From the NCBI RefSeq assembly GCF_900608595.1, contig NZ_UWYY01000012.1:62001-126000 (forward strand): a DNA stretch of 64,000 bases, written 5' to 3'. The translations under genes and the position numbers were made by a program. This stretch comes from Promicromonospora panici (lineage in GTDB: Bacteria; Actinomycetota; Actinomycetes; Actinomycetales; Cellulomonadaceae). Below the pieces are notes generated by a model. It did no database searches and was not told where the DNA came from. It was given only the letters and a program-made list of their open reading frames with translations. Shown here in pieces: positions 40,957 through 49,727 of this stretch. Within the stretch, counting starts at the first letter, position 1. Each line of letters opens with the position of its first letter.

Positions 40957-42180
40957 ATGACCGACGTACCACCCCAGGGAAACGAGCCCTCGTCCACCGT
41001 CGACCCGCAGGCCGACGTCGGCTCGCCGGCGCTCGCGGCCGCTCTCGCCGCAGGTGACCTGCCCGCCGTCAGCCAGGCCCTGCAGGCCGACGCCGTCGTG
41101 GTGCCGATCCTCGATCGCGGGGACGGCACGCCGCAGATCCAGGTGTTCCCCGCACCCGAGGGGTCGGCCGGCCCCTACGAGCTGCACCTGTTCTCCTCGA
41201 CCCAGACGCTGTCGGCGTTCCTGCGGGACGCGCCCGACCGAGCCTTCAGCCTGCGTCGGCGCGAGTCGCTGGCCCCGTTCGTGAACCAGCACGGCGCAGC
41301 CCTCGCCCGGGTGGTCCTGGACGCGGCCGGCCCGCACCCGATGACGTTCGCGGTCGACGACTTCCTCGACCGGCTCGACCCCCAGCCTCCGGCCGACGAC
41401 CCGACCGGACTGTTCGACGAGACGGGCGCCGGGATCAGCGGCGAGGCCCTGTACGCCCTGGGCACCGTCGACGACCCCGGCGGTTACCGCGGCATCGGCA
41501 TCGAGCTGAACCTGCCCGACCACTGGGCGATGATCGAGCTCGACGAGCCCGAGCAGCGCGAACGTCAGATCCGCGAGATCGTGAAGAAGCAGACGGCGAA
41601 GCTGGGCGACCGCTCAGCTCCCCTGCGGCGCGACCTGCGGGAGAAGATGGAGGACGCCGCCTCGAGGGCCGAGTCCGCAGGTGGGAAGATCATGGCTTAC
41701 CTGCTCCTGCCCGGGGAGAACGTGGCCCTGGCCCTCAACGTGACGCTCTACTGGCACGACCTCGGCCCCGAGACCGGCAGCTCCAGCCACCTCCAGCGGA
41801 TTCAGGACCGCCTGAGCGCCAACCCGAGCCCCGAGGACGTGCTCACGCGGACCGAGACCCTGTCCGGACCGTTCCTGCGGCACATCCGCCTCACCCACGG
41901 CTCCGACGAGGTCGGCGGGCAGGACGTCCCGCTCATGCTGGTCGACTACTGGGCGGAGGCCCCGGGGCGGCAGTCGGTCGCCCGGCTCGCGTTCTCCACG
42001 CCCCACGTCGAGGCCCGCGAGGCGATGCTGCGCCTGACCGACAAGGTCCTGTTCTCCACCGAATGGATCCTCGGCCAGCCGAGCGACAACGCGGACGCCG
42101 AGGGGTCCGCGGCCGACGCCCCGACGGATCCGAGCCCGGCGACGCCCAGCCCGTCGGCGCCCAGCCCGGCATCCGTATGA
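40957..42180 (+). CDS. SseB-domain protein of the toxin locus
   Basis: A 407-residue soluble protein. The N-terminal part (about 30-115) matches SseB-like domains (VVVPILDRGDGTPQIQVFP, LHLFSSTQTLSAFLRD). The C-terminal half is a second alpha/beta domain (MAYLLLPGENVALALNVTLY, VPLMLVDYWAEAPGRQ) and the tail is Pro/Ser-rich. SseB-like proteins are common beside actinobacterial type VII loci, but the role is unknown. ATG 40957. It is convergent with the dehydrogenase operon, sharing a strong hairpin. Confidence 0.75.
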   Translation: MTDVPPQGNEPSSTVDPQADVGSPALAAALAAGDLPAVSQALQADAVVVPILDRGDGTPQIQVFPAPEGSAGPYELHLFSSTQTLSAFLRDAPDRAFSLRRRESLAPFVNQHGAALARVVLDAAGPHPMTFAVDDFLDRLDPQPPADDPTGLFDETGAGISGEALYALGTVDDPGGYRGIGIELNLPDHWAMIELDEPEQRERQIREIVKKQTAKLGDRSAPLRRDLREKMEDAASRAESAGGKIMAYLLLPGENVALALNVTLYWHDLGPETGSSSHLQRIQDRLSANPSPEDVLTRTETLSGPFLRHIRLTHGSDEVGGQDVPLMLVDYWAEAPGRQSVARLAFSTPHVEAREAMLRLTDKVLFSTEWILGQPSDNADAEGSAADAPTDPSPATPSPSAPSPASV

Positions 42181-42182
42181 CG

Positions 42183-42219
42183 CGGCGGGGCGCGGTCACC
42201 GGCTGACCGCGCCCCGCCG
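42183..42219. terminator. Bidirectional hairpin between the toxin locus and the dehydrogenase operon
   Basis: A perfect 16-bp stem (CGGCGGGGCGCGGTCA at 42183-42198 and its complement at 42204-42219) with a 5-nt loop lies between convergent stops. It overlaps the last codons and stop (42196) of the Ldh-family gene. Confidence 0.75.
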
Positions 42220-43272
42220 GGGCCATGGTGGCCGCACGCCCACACCGCGACCAGCGGCGGCGAGCGCGGCCACCACGTCGTCCGGCAGCTCGACGCCACG
42301 GGCGAGCGCATCCTCGTGGCGCCGCCACTCGAGCTGTCCCGGGTGCAGGATCTCCTCGGCGCCGTCGGCGAGCGGCGCGGCGTGCAGCCGGTCGAGGTAG
42401 TCCCCGACCCGCTGCCCGAACGGTGGCAGGCCGCCGAACACCGCCGGGTCGAGCACGACGAACACGTGCGCGACATCGTTCGGCTCGGCCGGTTCGAAGA
42501 GCCACGAGGAGATCTGGTCCGACGTCGGGCCGGCCGCCAGGATGCCGGTCAGGACGTCGACGAGGACCGCGAGCCCGTAGCCCTTGTGCGCCGACATCGG
42601 CACCATGGCGCCCTCGTCGGGGTAGCGCGACGGATCGGTGGTGGGACGCCCGGCGCCGTCGACGATCCAGCCCTCGGGTACCGCCGTGCCGACGTCTCGC
42701 GCCTTGACGACCTTGAGGGAGGCGACCTGGCTGAGCGCGATGTCCAGCATGACCGGCGGGTACCGGCCGGCGGGCACCGCGTACGCGAGAGGGTTGTTGC
42801 CGAGCACCTTGCCGCGCGCTCCCGGCACCGTCATGTTGGGGTCCACATTGCTGGCCACGATGCCGACCATCCCGGCCTCGGCCGCGGTCAGGGCATAGAG
42901 GCCGGCGGCCCCGAAATGCGTGGACCCCCGGACGACCACCACCGACACCCCGGTCGACCGTGCCTTCGTGATCGCGGTGCGCACCCCGGCGTGCCCGCCG
43001 ACCATCCCCAGCCCGCGGTGCGCGTCGAGCAGCGCATAGGCGGGCCCGTCCACGACGGTGGTGGGCGTGGCGGTCAGGTCCAGCCCGCCGCGCCGGGCCT
43101 TGTCGAGGTAGCCGCCGAGGTTCTTCAGCCCGTGCGAGTGCACGCCGAACGCATCGGTGCGCGTGAGGTGACCGGCCGTCGTCCGGGCGTGCTCCACCGG
43201 GGTACCCGCCGCGACCAGGCACGACTCGGCGAACTCCGCGAGGTCCGGATAGGGCACGCGCAGCGGGCTCAC
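42196..43272 (-). CDS. Ldh-family (malate / L-lactate / ureidoglycolate type) dehydrogenase
   Basis: A 358-residue NAD(P)-dependent 2-hydroxyacid dehydrogenase of the Ldh_2 fold. Family markers include FGVHSHGLKNLGGYLDKARR, the loop STHFGAAGLYAL, the stretch ASNVDPNMTVPGARGKVLG, NPLAYAVPAG, and SAHKGYGLAVLVDVLTGIL. It oxidises or reduces a small 2-hydroxy/2-keto acid; the substrate is not evident. GTG 43272 overlaps the SDR stop (GTGA). It is the last gene of the GntR-dctPQM operon. Confidence 0.9.
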   Translation of the reverse strand: MSPLRVPYPDLAEFAESCLVAAGTPVEHARTTAGHLTRTDAFGVHSHGLKNLGGYLDKARRGGLDLTATPTTVVDGPAYALLDAHRGLGMVGGHAGVRTAITKARSTGVSVVVVRGSTHFGAAGLYALTAAEAGMVGIVASNVDPNMTVPGARGKVLGNNPLAYAVPAGRYPPVMLDIALSQVASLKVVKARDVGTAVPEGWIVDGAGRPTTDPSRYPDEGAMVPMSAHKGYGLAVLVDVLTGILAAGPTSDQISSWLFEPAEPNDVAHVFVVLDPAVFGGLPPFGQRVGDYLDRLHAAPLADGAEEILHPGQLEWRRHEDALARGVELPDDVVAALAAAGRGVGVRPPWPRRGAVSR

Positions 43273-44030
43273 ATCGTCATCCCGCCGTCGAGGACGAGCA
43301 CCGAGCCCGTCATGAACGCCGCTTCCTGGGAGGCGACGTAGGCGATGGCCGCGGCGATCTCGTCGGGCCGGGCCAGCCGGCCCAGCGGCTGGCGGGCGAC
43401 GAACGCCGCCTCCTGGGCCGCCGGGTCGGCCGCGGCGGCGATCTTGTCCGCGAGCGCCGGGGTGAGCGTGGTGCCGGGGCACACGCAGTTGACGCGGACG
43501 CCGTCGGCGACGTGGTCCGCGGCCATCGACCGGGTCAGGGCGACGACGGCTCCCTTCGTGGCGGCGTAGACGGCGCGTTCGTGGTGCCCCTTGAGCGCGG
43601 CCACGGAGGCGACGTTCACGATGACGCCGTGGCTCTCGCGCAGCGCGGGCAGCGCGGCACGGCACATGTGCACGATGCCCTTGACGTTGACGGCGAGCAT
43701 GCGCTCGAGGTCGCCGTCCGACGTCGTCTCGACGGTTCCCGGGATGGCTATGCCCGCGTTGTTGACGAGGATGTCGAGTCCGCCGAAGCGGTCCAGGGCC
43801 TCGGCGACGGCCCTGGTGGCGGTGTCCGGGTCGGCGACGTCGCCGGCGGCCAGGCGCGCCCGGCCGCCGTCGGCGACGATGGCGGAGACGGTGCGCGCCC
43901 CGTTCGCCGCGCCGCGGGCGTTGACCACGACTGCGGCGCCCCGGCGGGCGAGCAGCACGGCGGTCTCCCGGCCGATGCCCGCTCCGGCCCCGGTCACGAG
44001 CGCGGTGCACCCCGTGAGGTCGCCGGTCAT
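43269..44030 (-). CDS. Short-chain dehydrogenase/reductase
   Basis: A 253-residue SDR. Cofactor motif TGAGAGIGRE, NNAG in ILVNNAGIAIPG, catalytic Ser in NVASVAALKG, and YAATKGA (YxxxK) are all present, with VNCVCPG after them and a C-terminal GSVLVLDGGMTM. The Asn/Arg after the second strand suggests NADPH or NADH preference cannot be settled by eye. ATG 44030 overlaps the dctM stop (ATGA). It probably acts in sequence with the Ldh-family enzyme on the imported substrate. Confidence 0.92.
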   Translation of the reverse strand: MTGDLTGCTALVTGAGAGIGRETAVLLARRGAAVVVNARGAANGARTVSAIVADGGRARLAAGDVADPDTATRAVAEALDRFGGLDILVNNAGIAIPGTVETTSDGDLERMLAVNVKGIVHMCRAALPALRESHGVIVNVASVAALKGHHERAVYAATKGAVVALTRSMAADHVADGVRVNCVCPGTTLTPALADKIAAAADPAAQEAAFVARQPLGRLARPDEIAAAIAYVASQEAAFMTGSVLVLDGGMTM

Positions 44031-45325
44031 GGCGCCGCCCCCGTGGTCCCGAACACGAGGTCCGGCAGCCACAGGCTCAGCTCCGGGACCAGGATGACGG
44101 CGAGGAGGAGCACTCCTATCGCCCCGAAGAGGTAGCCGGACTGCCGCAGGTAGGCGGGGACCGTGGTGTCGAACATGGAGCAGGCGATGAGCATCACCAC
44201 GCCGACCGGCGGGGTGAGCAGGCCGAGCGTGAGGGTCAGCACCATGACGATGCCGAAGTGCACCGGGTCGATCCCGACCCGTTCCGCCACGGGGACGAGC
44301 ATCGTCGTGAGCAGCAGGATCAGGACCGTCGAGTCCATGAACATCCCGACGACGAGCAGCGCGGCGACCAGGACCAGCATGAGCAGCGTCGGGTTCTCCG
44401 TGATCCCGAGCAGGCCGTCCATCAGCTGCTGCGGGATGCGGTCCCAGGTCAGGCCGCGGGTCCACGACCCGGAGATCGCGATCAGGAACATGATCATGCC
44501 GACGTCGACCACGGTGTCCCCCAGCGCGCGTCCCAGCCGTTGCCAGGTGAGCTCGCGGTAGAACAGCACGCCCACGAGCACGGCGTACGCGACGGCGAAG
44601 GCGCCCGCCTCCGACGGCGTGAAGTACCCGAACCGCAGGCCCAGGATCAGGATCACGGGGAACAGCAGCGCCCACACGCTCTTGACCGCAGCCCCGCCGA
44701 TCTCGCGCGGGGGTGACATTCGGGGGCGCTCGCGCGGGTAGTCCTTGCGGCGCGCCGTGACCCCGACGGCCACCATGAGGAGCAGAGCCATCAGGACGCC
44801 GGGGACGACTCCCGCCGCGAACAGCCGGCCGATCGACACCTCGCCGAGCGTCCCGTACAGGATCAGGCCGGTCCCGGGCGGCACGAGCGTCGTGATGATC
44901 GCCGAGGTCCCGATCATCCCGGCCGCGAAGCCGGGCGCGTAGCCGCGGGCCGTCATCCCGGGGCCGAGCACGCGGCCGAACATCGTGGCGTCCCCGATCG
45001 CGGAGCTGGTCACGCCGCCCATCGTGAACGCCGTGACGACGTTGACGTGGCCCAGGCCCGCGCGCAGGTGTCCCGTGAGCGCGGACGACAGGTCGAGCAG
45101 ACGGCGCGTCATCCCGGTCTCGTTGAGGAAGTTGCCGGCCAGGATGAACAGCGGGATCGCGAGGATGGCGAAGTTCTGGGTCTGCGTCACCGAAAGCTGG
45201 GCGGCGATCGTCAGGTCGGTGGTCGGCTCGCTCAGGTAGTACAGGAACCCCGAGACGCCGATGGCGAACGCCACGGGCATGCCGAGCGCCACGAGAATCA
45301 GGAACACGACGAAGACGGTGATCAC
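44027..45325 (-). CDS. dctM: TRAP transporter large permease DctM
   Basis: A 432-residue integral membrane protein with about 12 hydrophobic helices, opening VITVFVVFLILVALGMPVAF and carrying the DctM stretches TQTQNFAILAIPLFILAGN, TSAIITTLVPPGTGLILYG and LGLLTPPVGVVMLI. With DctQ it uses an ion gradient to import a substrate delivered by DctP. GTG 45325 overlaps the dctQ stop (GTGA); the stop overlaps the SDR start. Confidence 0.93.
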   Translation of the reverse strand: MITVFVVFLILVALGMPVAFAIGVSGFLYYLSEPTTDLTIAAQLSVTQTQNFAILAIPLFILAGNFLNETGMTRRLLDLSSALTGHLRAGLGHVNVVTAFTMGGVTSSAIGDATMFGRVLGPGMTARGYAPGFAAGMIGTSAIITTLVPPGTGLILYGTLGEVSIGRLFAAGVVPGVLMALLLMVAVGVTARRKDYPRERPRMSPPREIGGAAVKSVWALLFPVILILGLRFGYFTPSEAGAFAVAYAVLVGVLFYRELTWQRLGRALGDTVVDVGMIMFLIAISGSWTRGLTWDRIPQQLMDGLLGITENPTLLMLVLVAALLVVGMFMDSTVLILLLTTMLVPVAERVGIDPVHFGIVMVLTLTLGLLTPPVGVVMLIACSMFDTTVPAYLRQSGYLFGAIGVLLLAVILVPELSLWLPDLVFGTTGAAP

Positions 45326-45852
45326 AGGACGCCCTCCGGTGCTCTCCCGGCCGGGCCGGGTTCCGCCGGCCCGGGCTCCGCGGGCGTGCGCAGCGCCGCG
45401 ACGTCGCCGCGGATCCGACGCAGCGTCGTGGCGAGCATGAGCAGGCAGCCGACCGGCATCGACAGCGTGACCCAGGTGTAGCTGAGCCAGGGCAGGCCGC
45501 TGAAGCTGCGGTCGGCGGCGTCGCCGGCCAGCTGGGTACCCGTGACCACCATGGCGACCAGGAAGACGGCGATGACGACGTCGTTGAGCAGCCGGACGCC
45601 GGTGCGCGGTCTGGCCGGCAGCCGGACCACGAGCAGGTCGATGGTGACCATCCGGTCGCGCCGCCAGGCGACGTCGGCCCCGACGAACACGGCCCACGCG
45701 AACAGGAAGGTCGCCAGGTCCACGGTCCAGGACAGCGGGCTGCCCGCGGTGCGGGCCGTCGCCGAGACGAGCACGAGCAGGGTCATGAGCACCACGCAGG
45801 CCTGGGCGAAGCCCAGCTCTACCCGGCCGAGCGCCTCGTAGAGCCGCGTCAT
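45322..45852 (-). CDS. dctQ: TRAP transporter small permease DctQ
   Basis: A 176-residue membrane protein with four hydrophobic helices and the DctQ hallmarks TVDLATFLFAWAVFVGADVAWRR and WLSYTWVTLSMPVGCLLMLATTL. The C-terminus is Pro/Glu-rich. ATG 45852 overlaps the dctP stop by 4 nt. Confidence 0.9.
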   Translation of the reverse strand: MTRLYEALGRVELGFAQACVVLMTLLVLVSATARTAGSPLSWTVDLATFLFAWAVFVGADVAWRRDRMVTIDLLVVRLPARPRTGVRLLNDVVIAVFLVAMVVTGTQLAGDAADRSFSGLPWLSYTWVTLSMPVGCLLMLATTLRRIRGDVAALRTPAEPGPAEPGPAGRAPEGVL

Positions 45853-46850
45853 TCCTTGCCGATCTCCGACCAGATCTGGTCCCGCGCCTCAGTGAGCCCG
45901 AGCGTCTCGTAAGCCGCCTCGCCCGCCTCCCGGAACGCGTCGACGTCGGGCTCCTCGTTGATGGTCATGCCCTGGTCGAGCAGCTCCGCCTTGACGTCGT
46001 CGACCTGGTCCTCCATCGCCTGCGACGTCGCCATGCCCGCCCGGTCCGCCTCCTCGACGAGGATCTGCTGGTACTCGGTGGGCAGCGACTCGAACCACTC
46101 GGTGCTGACGACCTCGAAGTTGATCAGCAGGATGTGGCCCGTCTCGCTGGCGTGGCTGAGCACCTCCTGGAGGTTCGCGCCAGGGATGTTCGCGTACACG
46201 AGCTCGGCGCCGTCGACCGCGCCCTGCTGGATTCCGGAGTACATCTCGCCGAAGTCCATGGCCACCGGCTCGGCGCCGAGCGCTCTGATCGACTCCTGCC
46301 AGATCGGCGAGCCCGGCGTGCGGATCCGCAGCCCGTTCAGGTCCTCGGGCGTGCTGATCTCCTCGTTCGTGAAGAAGTGCCGGTGGGTCTGGACCCAGTT
46401 GAACGAGATCACCTTGAGGCCCTGCGCCTCGAGCTCGTCGAGGTAGCCCTGGATCGTCTCGCTCTGTGCGAGCTGCTCCACCTCGGCCAGGTCGTCGGCG
46501 AAGTACGGGCCGTTCATGACGGCGATCTCCTCGACGTACTGCCCGAGCCGGGCGGCGTCCGTGTTCTGCCCGATGTTCGCGCCGCCCTGGATCTGCTCGA
46601 TGATGTCCTCCTCGACGCCGAGCTGCGCCGCCGGGTACACCTCGATCGACAGGCCACCGTCGGTCCGCTCCTCGACGGCCTCGGCCCAGTCCAGGAAACC
46701 CTGGTGGAACGGCTCGCTCTCGGCGAGCACGTGGTTGAAACGGAGCTCGTACTCGGCGTCCCCGCCGGCCGGCCCGCCCGTACAACCTGCGGCGACCAGT
46801 GCCGCCGCGAACCCGATAGATACTATCAATCTGGATTTTCGACTGGGCAT
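45849..46850 (-). CDS. dctP: TRAP transporter substrate-binding lipoprotein DctP
   Basis: A 333-residue extracytoplasmic binding protein. The lipobox is LVAAGC, so it is lipid-anchored. TRAP-binding features include the stretch PGSPIWQESIRALGAEPVAM with a conserved Arg (RIRTPG) that contacts carboxylate ligands, and FGEMYSGIQQGAVDGAE. The ribosome site decides the start: GAAGGG abuts an ATG at 46856 but lies six bases from the ATG at 46850, so MPSRKSRL is preferred. An AT-rich GATAG...CTATC palindrome falls inside the signal-peptide codons (about 46814-46826). The ligand is probably a small organic acid. Confidence 0.92.
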   Translation of the reverse strand: MPSRKSRLIVSIGFAAALVAAGCTGGPAGGDAEYELRFNHVLAESEPFHQGFLDWAEAVEERTDGGLSIEVYPAAQLGVEEDIIEQIQGGANIGQNTDAARLGQYVEEIAVMNGPYFADDLAEVEQLAQSETIQGYLDELEAQGLKVISFNWVQTHRHFFTNEEISTPEDLNGLRIRTPGSPIWQESIRALGAEPVAMDFGEMYSGIQQGAVDGAELVYANIPGANLQEVLSHASETGHILLINFEVVSTEWFESLPTEYQQILVEEADRAGMATSQAMEDQVDDVKAELLDQGMTINEEPDVDAFREAGEAAYETLGLTEARDQIWSEIGKE

Positions 46851-46981
46851 TTTCATCCCTTCGCACCACGATGTACGCCGGATCTTCGCCTATATGCGAT
46901 GGTGCCACGTCGCCGAGCGAGGAACAAGTACTCCCTTTGAGCCGATCGGGCTCGTTGTTGTCGGGAGCGATCGAGCGCCGG

Positions 46982-47680
46982 TCAGCCCGGCAGCACGAAC
47001 TCCGCGCGCACCCGCGACACGAGCAGTCGCGCGTACACCTCGGCGGCCTCGGGCATGCGCTCGCGGATGGCCCGGGCGGTCGTCACGTGGTGCTCCAGCA
47101 CGGCCTCGACCGGGTCCGACGGCGACATGCCGAGTCGCGTGCGGCCGACCATCACCGTCTTGACCACCTGGTCGAGGGCGGCCAGCATCTCGTTCCCGCT
47201 CGCGCGCAGCATCGTCTGATGGAACTCGACGTCGGTCTCCAGGTACTCCTCGGTCTGGCCCAGCCCCCGGCGCCCCATGTCGACGAGCCGCTCGGCGAGC
47301 ACGACCAGCTGCTCGCGCTCGGCGTCGGTCGCGTGGTCGGCGGCGCCGCGGGCCGCCGTCGGCTCCACCGCGACGCGGAGGTCCAGGAGGGTGCGGAGCT
47401 GGGCGTCCCGCCCGGGGCCGGCCAGGCGCCACTCGATCACCTGCGGGCTCAGCACGTTCCAGTGCTCCTGCGGGGCGACGATCAGCCCCACCCGCCGCCG
47501 GGCCTCGACCATGCCGAGCGACTCCAGCAGGCGCATGGCCTCGCGCGCTACGGTGCGCGAGACGCCGTGCTCCTTCTCCAGGCTCGCCAGGTTGACCACG
47601 CTGCCAGCAGGCAGCTCTCCGCCGGCGACCTGTCGTCCCAGGACCTCGGCGACGCGACGGTGCAGTGAGCTGGTAGCCAC
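46982..47680 (-). CDS. GntR/FadR-family regulator with FCD ligand domain
   Basis: A 232-residue regulator. The N-terminal winged helix is typical (GELPAGSVVNLASLEKEHGV, SRTVAREAMRLLESLGMVEA), and the C-terminal FCD domain has the metal/ligand residues in RVAVEPTAARGAA, ETDVEFHQTMLRASGN and LEHHVTTARAI. GTG 47680 is chosen because the upstream extension is not conserved-looking. It precedes the dctPQM operon on the same strand with a 131-bp gap that should hold its operator; I could not pick a convincing palindrome there. Confidence 0.9.
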   Translation of the reverse strand: MATSSLHRRVAEVLGRQVAGGELPAGSVVNLASLEKEHGVSRTVAREAMRLLESLGMVEARRRVGLIVAPQEHWNVLSPQVIEWRLAGPGRDAQLRTLLDLRVAVEPTAARGAADHATDAEREQLVVLAERLVDMGRRGLGQTEEYLETDVEFHQTMLRASGNEMLAALDQVVKTVMVGRTRLGMSPSDPVEAVLEHHVTTARAIRERMPEAAEVYARLLVSRVRAEFVLPG

Positions 47681-47737
47681 CGGGGCATCATCGCACCTGG
47701 CGTAGCCTGCCGCTGACGCCGGTCGAGGCGCCACAGG

Positions 47738-49186
47738 TCAGCGCGTCACGTCCCGGACGCGCATCGTCACCCGCTCCCAGCGCTCCCGTCGCTGCGCCTG
47801 CACGGCACGCCGGACGAGCTGCACCACCCAGACGATCCCCGGCATGACGACCGCGCCCAGCACCACGCCACCGATGGCCAGGTACACCCCGCGGTACTCG
47901 TCGGCCCACATCGACCGATCGGACACCACCTGGCTGGCGTTCATCCCGAGGTAGCCGAGTGCCAGGGCCGCCGCGAGCGGGATCGTCGCGAGGTAGAGGT
48001 AGGCCGCCTCCCAGCGGCGCCGACGGTCGTCCTCGCCGTGCCGGTCCCGCGCCTCCAGCGACGTCGTCTCCGCGTGGATCGACCGGGCGAGGCGCCGCAG
48101 CATCCGGCTCACGATCCTGAACTTGCGGCGCAGGCCCATCTGCACGAACAGCGTGTCGTGGTAGCTGGTCACGCGCACCGACGGGACGAGCAGGCTGATG
48201 TCCGCGGCGGCCTCGACCGAGAAGCTGAGCTCGAGCTCCAGGTCGCCGAGTGCGTCGGCGACGGTGCCGAGGATCCGGCGCTTCTCGGCGTCGGGCAGCG
48301 CTCTGCCCTGGGGCCGCCGCTGCGCGTCGCGGAAGTAGCGCAGGTTCCGGTGCGCCTCGTCCCCGATGTAGCGCAGCCGAGCCGCGCTCGCCACGAGCTG
48401 GGCCACGGAGACGAACGCCGTATTGCCCTCCTCCTTGCCCATGCCGAACATCAGGCTCACGTACGGGCCGACGACGACCGTGGCCCCCGGCCGCTTGTTC
48501 AGCTCCGCCGGGCGGTCGAACGTCTCGACGGACGGCTGCAGCTCGCGGTGCGTGCGGTAGACGAGCCGCTCGATCAGCAGCCGCCGCTCGTCGCCGACGC
48601 ACGAGTCGGGCAGCCGCGGTCCGGCGACGAGCTGATGGCACTCCCGCGAGACGCCGAACGGCTGCTCGACGCCGGTCTCGGTACCGAGCTCGTCGATCCG
48701 CCGCTCCAGGGACACGCCGCCCAGGGCCACCTCGAGGCTGCGGCACGTGTTGAGCAGATCGACCAGGCTCTCCAGGAACCGCAGGTAGGAGGCATCGTCG
48801 GGCGGCGTACCTCGCTCGTCGGAGCCTGGCGCGTTGACGCCGAGGCTCAGCGCAGCCACGGACTGGCCGGAGGCGGTGCGGAACATCCACAGGCGAGCCC
48901 AGACGATGACACCGCCCGAGTACCGGACGCCGACGTCGGATCCCTCCCAGTGGCGCACCGTGGCGGCCGGGAGCAGGCCCGCCGCGTCGTCGTAGTACCT
49001 GTCCAGCCTGCCAAGGTGGAGATGCTTGCTCGGGGGCAGCATGCCGTCGCCCTCCACGGGCGTCCAGCCCGTGCCGTACAGCGACGAGACGATCAACGTG
49101 CGCGGTTCCGCGGGCCGGGGCGCCTGGGCCTCCGCCGCGACCGGGGCGCCACCAGATCGGCGGAAGAAAGCGACCATGCCGGACAT
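47738..49186 (-). CDS. Membrane protein of unknown function with two C-terminal helices
   Basis: A 482-residue protein. Residues 1-395 are soluble-looking with mixed alpha/beta composition (SLYGTGWTPVEGDG, GVIVWARLWMFRTASGQS, YVSLMFGMGKEEGNTAFVSV). Two hydrophobic helices follow (AYLYLATIPLAAALALGYLG and GVYLAIGGVVLGAVVMPGIV), with a short basic tail. It looks like an inner-membrane protein with a large N-terminal cytoplasmic domain. ATG 49186 or 49177. No family is recognised; it does not belong to the neighbouring operons. Confidence 0.72.
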   Translation of the reverse strand: MSGMVAFFRRSGGAPVAAEAQAPRPAEPRTLIVSSLYGTGWTPVEGDGMLPPSKHLHLGRLDRYYDDAAGLLPAATVRHWEGSDVGVRYSGGVIVWARLWMFRTASGQSVAALSLGVNAPGSDERGTPPDDASYLRFLESLVDLLNTCRSLEVALGGVSLERRIDELGTETGVEQPFGVSRECHQLVAGPRLPDSCVGDERRLLIERLVYRTHRELQPSVETFDRPAELNKRPGATVVVGPYVSLMFGMGKEEGNTAFVSVAQLVASAARLRYIGDEAHRNLRYFRDAQRRPQGRALPDAEKRRILGTVADALGDLELELSFSVEAAADISLLVPSVRVTSYHDTLFVQMGLRRKFRIVSRMLRRLARSIHAETTSLEARDRHGEDDRRRRWEAAYLYLATIPLAAALALGYLGMNASQVVSDRSMWADEYRGVYLAIGGVVLGAVVMPGIVWVVQLVRRAVQAQRRERWERVTMRVRDVTR

Positions 49187-49240
49187 GCTTCGCAGAACGG
49201 CATGGGGTGTCAACCATAGTGCGGGCGTAGCCTGACGCTC

Positions 49241-49711
49241 ATGCCCAGAACGATCGCCACCAACACCACTGTGACCCGCGACGAGCTGCTCGAGTTCCTC
49301 CGCTCGCGCCGCAACGGGATCCTCGTGACCAGCCGCGCCGACGGCGCCCCACAGCTCAGCCCCGTCACCTACGGCGTCGACCCGGAGGGGCGCGTCGTGG
49401 TCTCGACGTACCCCGAGCGCGCCAAGGCGCGGAACCTGAGGAAGCGGCCCGCGGCGTCGTTCATGGCGCTCGGCGAGGGTTTCAACGAGGCCTGGGTCCA
49501 GGTGGACGGTACCGCCGAGGTGCTGGACATCCCGGAATCCGTGGAACCGCTGGTCGACTACTTCCGCGCGGCCGCTGGCAAGGAGCACCCGGACTGGGAC
49601 GAGTACCGCGCGGCGATGGTCGAGCAGGGCAAGTCGCTGGTGCGGATCACCATCGAGCGGTGGGGGCCGGTGGCGACGGGCGGGTTCCCGGCGCGTCTCG
49701 CGCAGGGGTGA
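49241..49711 (+). CDS. PPOX-class, probably F420-dependent, oxidoreductase
   Basis: A 156-residue split-beta-barrel protein of the pyridoxamine-phosphate-oxidase-like (PPOX) family. Features are GILVTSRADGAPQLSPVTYG, VVVSTYPERAKARNLRKRP and a mid-barrel WVQVDGTAEVL. Related actinobacterial proteins use F420 or FMN. ATG 49241 is 54 bp from the divergent membrane-protein start. The substrate is unknown. Confidence 0.85.
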   Translation: MPRTIATNTTVTRDELLEFLRSRRNGILVTSRADGAPQLSPVTYGVDPEGRVVVSTYPERAKARNLRKRPAASFMALGEGFNEAWVQVDGTAEVLDIPESVEPLVDYFRAAAGKEHPDWDEYRAAMVEQGKSLVRITIERWGPVATGGFPARLAQG

Positions 49712-49727
49712 CGCCGCCGTCGGCCGG

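Noticed and set aside
38452..41523. A 1023-codon open frame antisense to the toxin locus
   Set aside because: It lies opposite four well-supported genes; long antisense frames are expected from the G/C third-position bias, and its protein looks like an Arg/Val/Asp-rich shadow without domains.
46814..46826. GATAG...CTATC palindrome as a GntR operator
   Set aside because: It lies inside the dctP signal-peptide codons, where AT-rich codons are expected, so an operator role is not supported.
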